A DNA stretch of 17,218 nucleotides from contig JAGCSS010000041.1 of the NCBI GenBank assembly GCA_017964055.1, positions 1 through 17,218 on the forward strand. Direction: 5' to 3'. The stretch is from Lachnospiraceae bacterium (GTDB taxonomy: Bacteria; Bacillota; Clostridia; Lachnospirales; Lachnospiraceae). The position numbers and the translations under genes are program-made. Positions 14,793 to 17,218 of this stretch are shown here, in pieces; the first letter of the stretch is position 1; each line of letters begins with the position of its first letter. The notes below the pieces were generated by a model. The model was not told the DNA's origin. It saw nothing but the letters and a program-made list of their open reading frames with translations, and ran no database searches.

Positions 14793-14960
14793 ATACAGCC
14801 ACGGGGACGGTTCTTCTGTCCTTCAGGTTAATAAATAGAGCGAGCGCCGCAGGGTGTTTTACCGCAAAACGATAAGCTCTTGTTTTGCGGTGAAATATCC
14901 CGTTGCCGCTCGCTCTTCAGTTATTGAAAGGGGACAGAAGAACCGTCCCCTTGTCTGTAT
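14793..14960. repeat. 168-bp nested palindrome between convergent genes (REPIN/MITE-like)
   Basis: The outer arms 14793-14821 and 14932-14960 pair over 29 bp with two mismatches. Their core is the perfect 19-mer GGGGACGGTTCTTCTGTCC (14803-14821) and its complement. In the same register AGAGCGAGCG (14837-14846) pairs with 14907-14916. One base out of register, 14852-14870 pairs with 14882-14900 (10 perfect pairs from ACCGCAAAAC, then A-T, G-C and G-T pairs). An unpaired internal loop lies between the outer and middle arms. No coding frame is seen. It fills the gap between the GH2 stop and the convergent DUF5107 stop. It may act as a two-way transcription barrier, although it has no good U tract. 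GC-rich motifs like the outer arm resemble REP-type repeats associated with Y1 transposases (recalled, not checked). No target duplication is visible. Confidence 0.8.
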
Positions 14961-14963
14961 TAA

Positions 14964-17218
14964 TTATTTCTCCAGCACTGCGAGTCCCTTACGGCCCAGT
15001 TCTGTCATCCTGCGGCAGTAATCGTCGCTTCTGGCCTGGATGTCATCCTGATATACCTCGAGCTCCGGCATCGAAACCGCGAAGAAATCGTATCCAACCT
15101 TGTCGAAGCTGTGCTGCTCACCGAAAATGATCAGCTGATGGAAAGACTTCTTTGCCTTCTCATCATCTCCGAGCTCATGGAACGCGAGACCCTGATAGTA
15201 AATATAGTCCGAAGGCTGGTCGTTGTAATAACGCACGGGCTCAGGTATCTGCGAGCCTCCGGTCGCCTTTTTGAAGTACTTTGCGGCGCGTTTGTCGTCG
15301 CCGAGCTTTTTATATGCGCAGCCGATCAGGTAATCGGCTCTGTTGTCGGGAACATTGTCGAGTTTGCCCTCGCCGAGATTGTCGGGGTAGACAAGCGTAC
15401 GCTTCGCATATTCGATCGCTTCTTCGTATCTGCCTTTTTCGAGGGCTTTCTCCGCCATGGCAAATAACGCCTTCTTATACTCGTCGGCAACCTTTCCTTC
15501 GCCGCCCTCCCATACGTGGAAGGTATAGCCGCTCAGCAGTTCAAGCGCCTTCTCACAGCGTCCGGTCTCGTTCAGCAGGCTCACGTAAGCGAGCATCAGC
15601 GCGTAGCGGTCGGGAATGATCCTCTTATGCTTTTCAAGTATCGCAAGACGCTCCTTTGCGGGACGTCCGAGCTTTTTGAGCAGCTGGTCCTGTTCGAGCA
15701 GGAAGCGGCTGTTGCCGGGCTCGAGCTCGCAGGCCTTCGCTATCCGCTCCGCAGCCTTTGATCTGTCGCCGTGATTGAAATATGCGATCGAAAGGTTCCT
15801 GTGTGCGGGGGCGAGTCCGGGCTGTGCCGCAGTCGCCTTCTCCCAGCATTCGCAGGCCTTTTCGTACTGTTTTTTGTCGTAAAGGAGATTCCCGAGATAA
15901 TAATATACTCTTGCGCCTTTTTTCAGCAGTCCCGCCGCGTATTCGAGTATCACGCGCTCGATGACCTTATTCGGGAAGCAAAGATCCGTCGAGAGCTGTT
16001 CTGCTCTTTCGGCAGCCTCACGCGCGGCCTTCGCATCTCCGGACATTGCGAGAGCGTAAGCCGCTGCATAATAAACCATCGGCGAATCCACAGGGCACAT
16101 CTCGAGGATGTCCGCAGCGTCGTCATAAAAACCGGATCCGATGAACTCATAGGCGAGGTTCAGATAATTCTCCGGCCTGTCTCCCATCGCCTTCATGAAG
16201 CCTTCGGCGTCCTCAGCGCGGCAGAGCACGCCGAAGTACAGAGGATCGATCGCAAGACTCTCATCGAGGAAACGCCTGTATTCATTATCGAGTGCCGCGG
16301 CGCTGTCTGCGGCAGCATCCCCTGACGCAGCGCTCCCACCGGCGATTATTCTCGCCAGTATCCCGGCCTTCAGGGCCCTCGCCTTCATATTGTGCCAGCC
16401 CCTGATCAGGCTCTCGTCGGCAAACATAAGCGCCTGCGCGAGCTCACCTTTCTTTACTGATAACATCGACAGATGCAGATATGCCTCAGACGCAGTCTCC
16501 GCGCTCCATGCGGACTTAAAGAAGGCATCGTAAGCTTCGTCATTCCGTCCGAGTGTCTCGAGCGCCAGACCGAGGTTAAAATACGCCTCCCCATAATAGG
16601 GATTCGGATTGCGCCAGGTCTGCTTCTTTATCGCTGCCTCGAAATAAGGGATGCTCTCCTCCGGCTGCGCGTTTCTCAGCAAATAAAGACCGTACGCGTT
16701 ATTGAGCCTGATATCGGTAGCGTCGCGCTTCAGTCCCTCCAGATAATAATCCGAAGGCAGGAAGGTTGCGTGTCTGTACTGCTCAAGATGCTGTCCCGCA
16801 AGGAAAAGCTCCTCGAGCGAATCGATCTCTTCAGGTGCCTTAAGTGCCTGCGCGGGCTCAGGTATCGGCCTGTTCTGCCTGATGTACTCGTCATAATCAC
16901 AGAGCAGCTTTCCGTCCTTATCGCGCACCTCGATCCTGTATTCCCCGGTTACCGGAAGCTTATCGCGGAATGCTTTCGCGGGTGATAGATCCGCCGTCTT
17001 CTTATAAACTTCCTTTCCGTCAGAGATCACGCTGATCGTGGCTTTAGGATAAATGCCCGTCGAATATACGGTAATGCGTGCCGAAGCCGCCTGCTGCCGC
17101 ATTTTCTCATTTGCCTCACGTCCGTAAGCGAAAGGATCCGCCTCGATCGCATGTCCTTTTTTATCAATGAAAGCAAGGCCCAATACCACGTCCTTCGTCG
17201 CGTTGCTTACCCTGCCGA
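14964..17218 (-). CDS. DUF5107-family TPR protein (partial, N-terminus off the right edge)
   Basis: The reading frame is open to the window edge and shows 750 residues. A GTG at 17189 lies inside conserved sequence (SNATKDVVLGLAFIDKKG) with no ribosome site, so the true start is beyond the window. The first 100 visible residues form a beta-sandwich-like region (ARITVYSTGIYPKATISVI). Next come the DUF5107-type linker with LEELFLAGQHLEQYRHAT and a TPR superhelix, with NNAYGLYLLRNAQPEESIPYFE, RNPNPYYGEAYFNLGLALE and many further helical pairs to the end. Complete relatives are about 1,100 residues with an N-terminal sugar-enzyme-like domain. They often lie in glycan-use clusters, and the facing GH2 gene agrees with that. 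Biochemical function is not established. An Ala/Ser/Asp-rich insert (AGGSAASGDAAADSAAALD) interrupts one TPR turn. The gene converges on GH2 across the palindrome. Confidence 0.85.
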   Translation of the reverse strand, partial: GRVSNATKDVVLGLAFIDKKGHAIEADPFAYGREANEKMRQQAASARITVYSTGIYPKATISVISDGKEVYKKTADLSPAKAFRDKLPVTGEYRIEVRDKDGKLLCDYDEYIRQNRPIPEPAQALKAPEEIDSLEELFLAGQHLEQYRHATFLPSDYYLEGLKRDATDIRLNNAYGLYLLRNAQPEESIPYFEAAIKKQTWRNPNPYYGEAYFNLGLALETLGRNDEAYDAFFKSAWSAETASEAYLHLSMLSVKKGELAQALMFADESLIRGWHNMKARALKAGILARIIAGGSAASGDAAADSAAALDNEYRRFLDESLAIDPLYFGVLCRAEDAEGFMKAMGDRPENYLNLAYEFIGSGFYDDAADILEMCPVDSPMVYYAAAYALAMSGDAKAAREAAERAEQLSTDLCFPNKVIERVILEYAAGLLKKGARVYYYLGNLLYDKKQYEKACECWEKATAAQPGLAPAHRNLSIAYFNHGDRSKAAERIAKACELEPGNSRFLLEQDQLLKKLGRPAKERLAILEKHKRIIPDRYALMLAYVSLLNETGRCEKALELLSGYTFHVWEGGEGKVADEYKKALFAMAEKALEKGRYEEAIEYAKRTLVYPDNLGEGKLDNVPDNRADYLIGCAYKKLGDDKRAAKYFKKATGGSQIPEPVRYYNDQPSDYIYYQGLAFHELGDDEKAKKSFHQLIIFGEQHSFDKVGYDFFAVSMPELEVYQDDIQARSDDYCRRMTELGRKGLAVLEK

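Noticed and set aside
17187..17189. GTG as start of the DUF5107 protein
   Set aside because: In-frame sequence upstream (GRVSNATKD) continues the domain to the edge and no ribosome site is present, so the gene is simply cut off.

Overview
The window looks like chromosomal DNA from a Clostridia-type Firmicute, most likely a moderately GC-rich Lachnospiraceae-like gut or rumen bacterium (inference). Support comes from strong GGAGG-type ribosome binding sites, the ACT-regulator/hom/lysC cluster, the ftsE-ftsX-M23 hydrolase-ctpA order, a CdaR/PucR regulator and a DUF5107-TPR protein. Everything is ordinary core or carbohydrate metabolism. I see no rRNA, tRNA, CRISPR array, phage gene or complete transposon.

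Minus strand, 1-5243 (amino-acid synthesis). A clear promoter at 795-822 drives argC, a type-2 N-acetyl-glutamyl-phosphate reductase cut by the left edge. A second unit starts at a promoter near 5215-5243 and runs: ACT-domain HTH regulator (UPF0735 type), hom, lysC, PLP aminotransferase. It ends in a hairpin terminator at 879-903. This unit probably makes aspartate, activates it to aspartyl-phosphate and reduces the semialdehyde to homoserine. lysC carries a convincing in-frame internal start that would give a separate ACT-only beta subunit.

Minus strand, 5265-10761 (cell-wall remodelling). A CdaR-family regulator is followed by ftsE, ftsX, a secreted coiled-coil M23 endopeptidase with all catalytic residues, and a membrane-anchored S41 protease (ctpA). 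ftsE/ftsX and ftsX/M23 overlap. FtsEX probably gates the hydrolase from inside the cell, and CtpA probably trims or removes division or wall proteins outside.

Plus strand, 10881-14782 (divergent from the CdaR gene). A strong sigma-A-like promoter drives a two-domain GNAT acetyltransferase and a 959-residue GH2 glycoside hydrolase without a signal peptide. Facing them, and cut by the right edge, is a DUF5107/TPR protein on the minus strand.

Between the convergent GH2 and DUF5107 genes lies a 168-bp nested palindrome (14793-14960) with near-perfect 29-bp outer arms. It resembles a REPIN or MITE-like element and is the most unusual non-coding structure here. No intergenic gap exceeds 300 bases. 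I found no convincing wholly new multi-gene system. The best leads are the palindrome, the internal lysC gene, and the CdaR regulator next to FtsEX.
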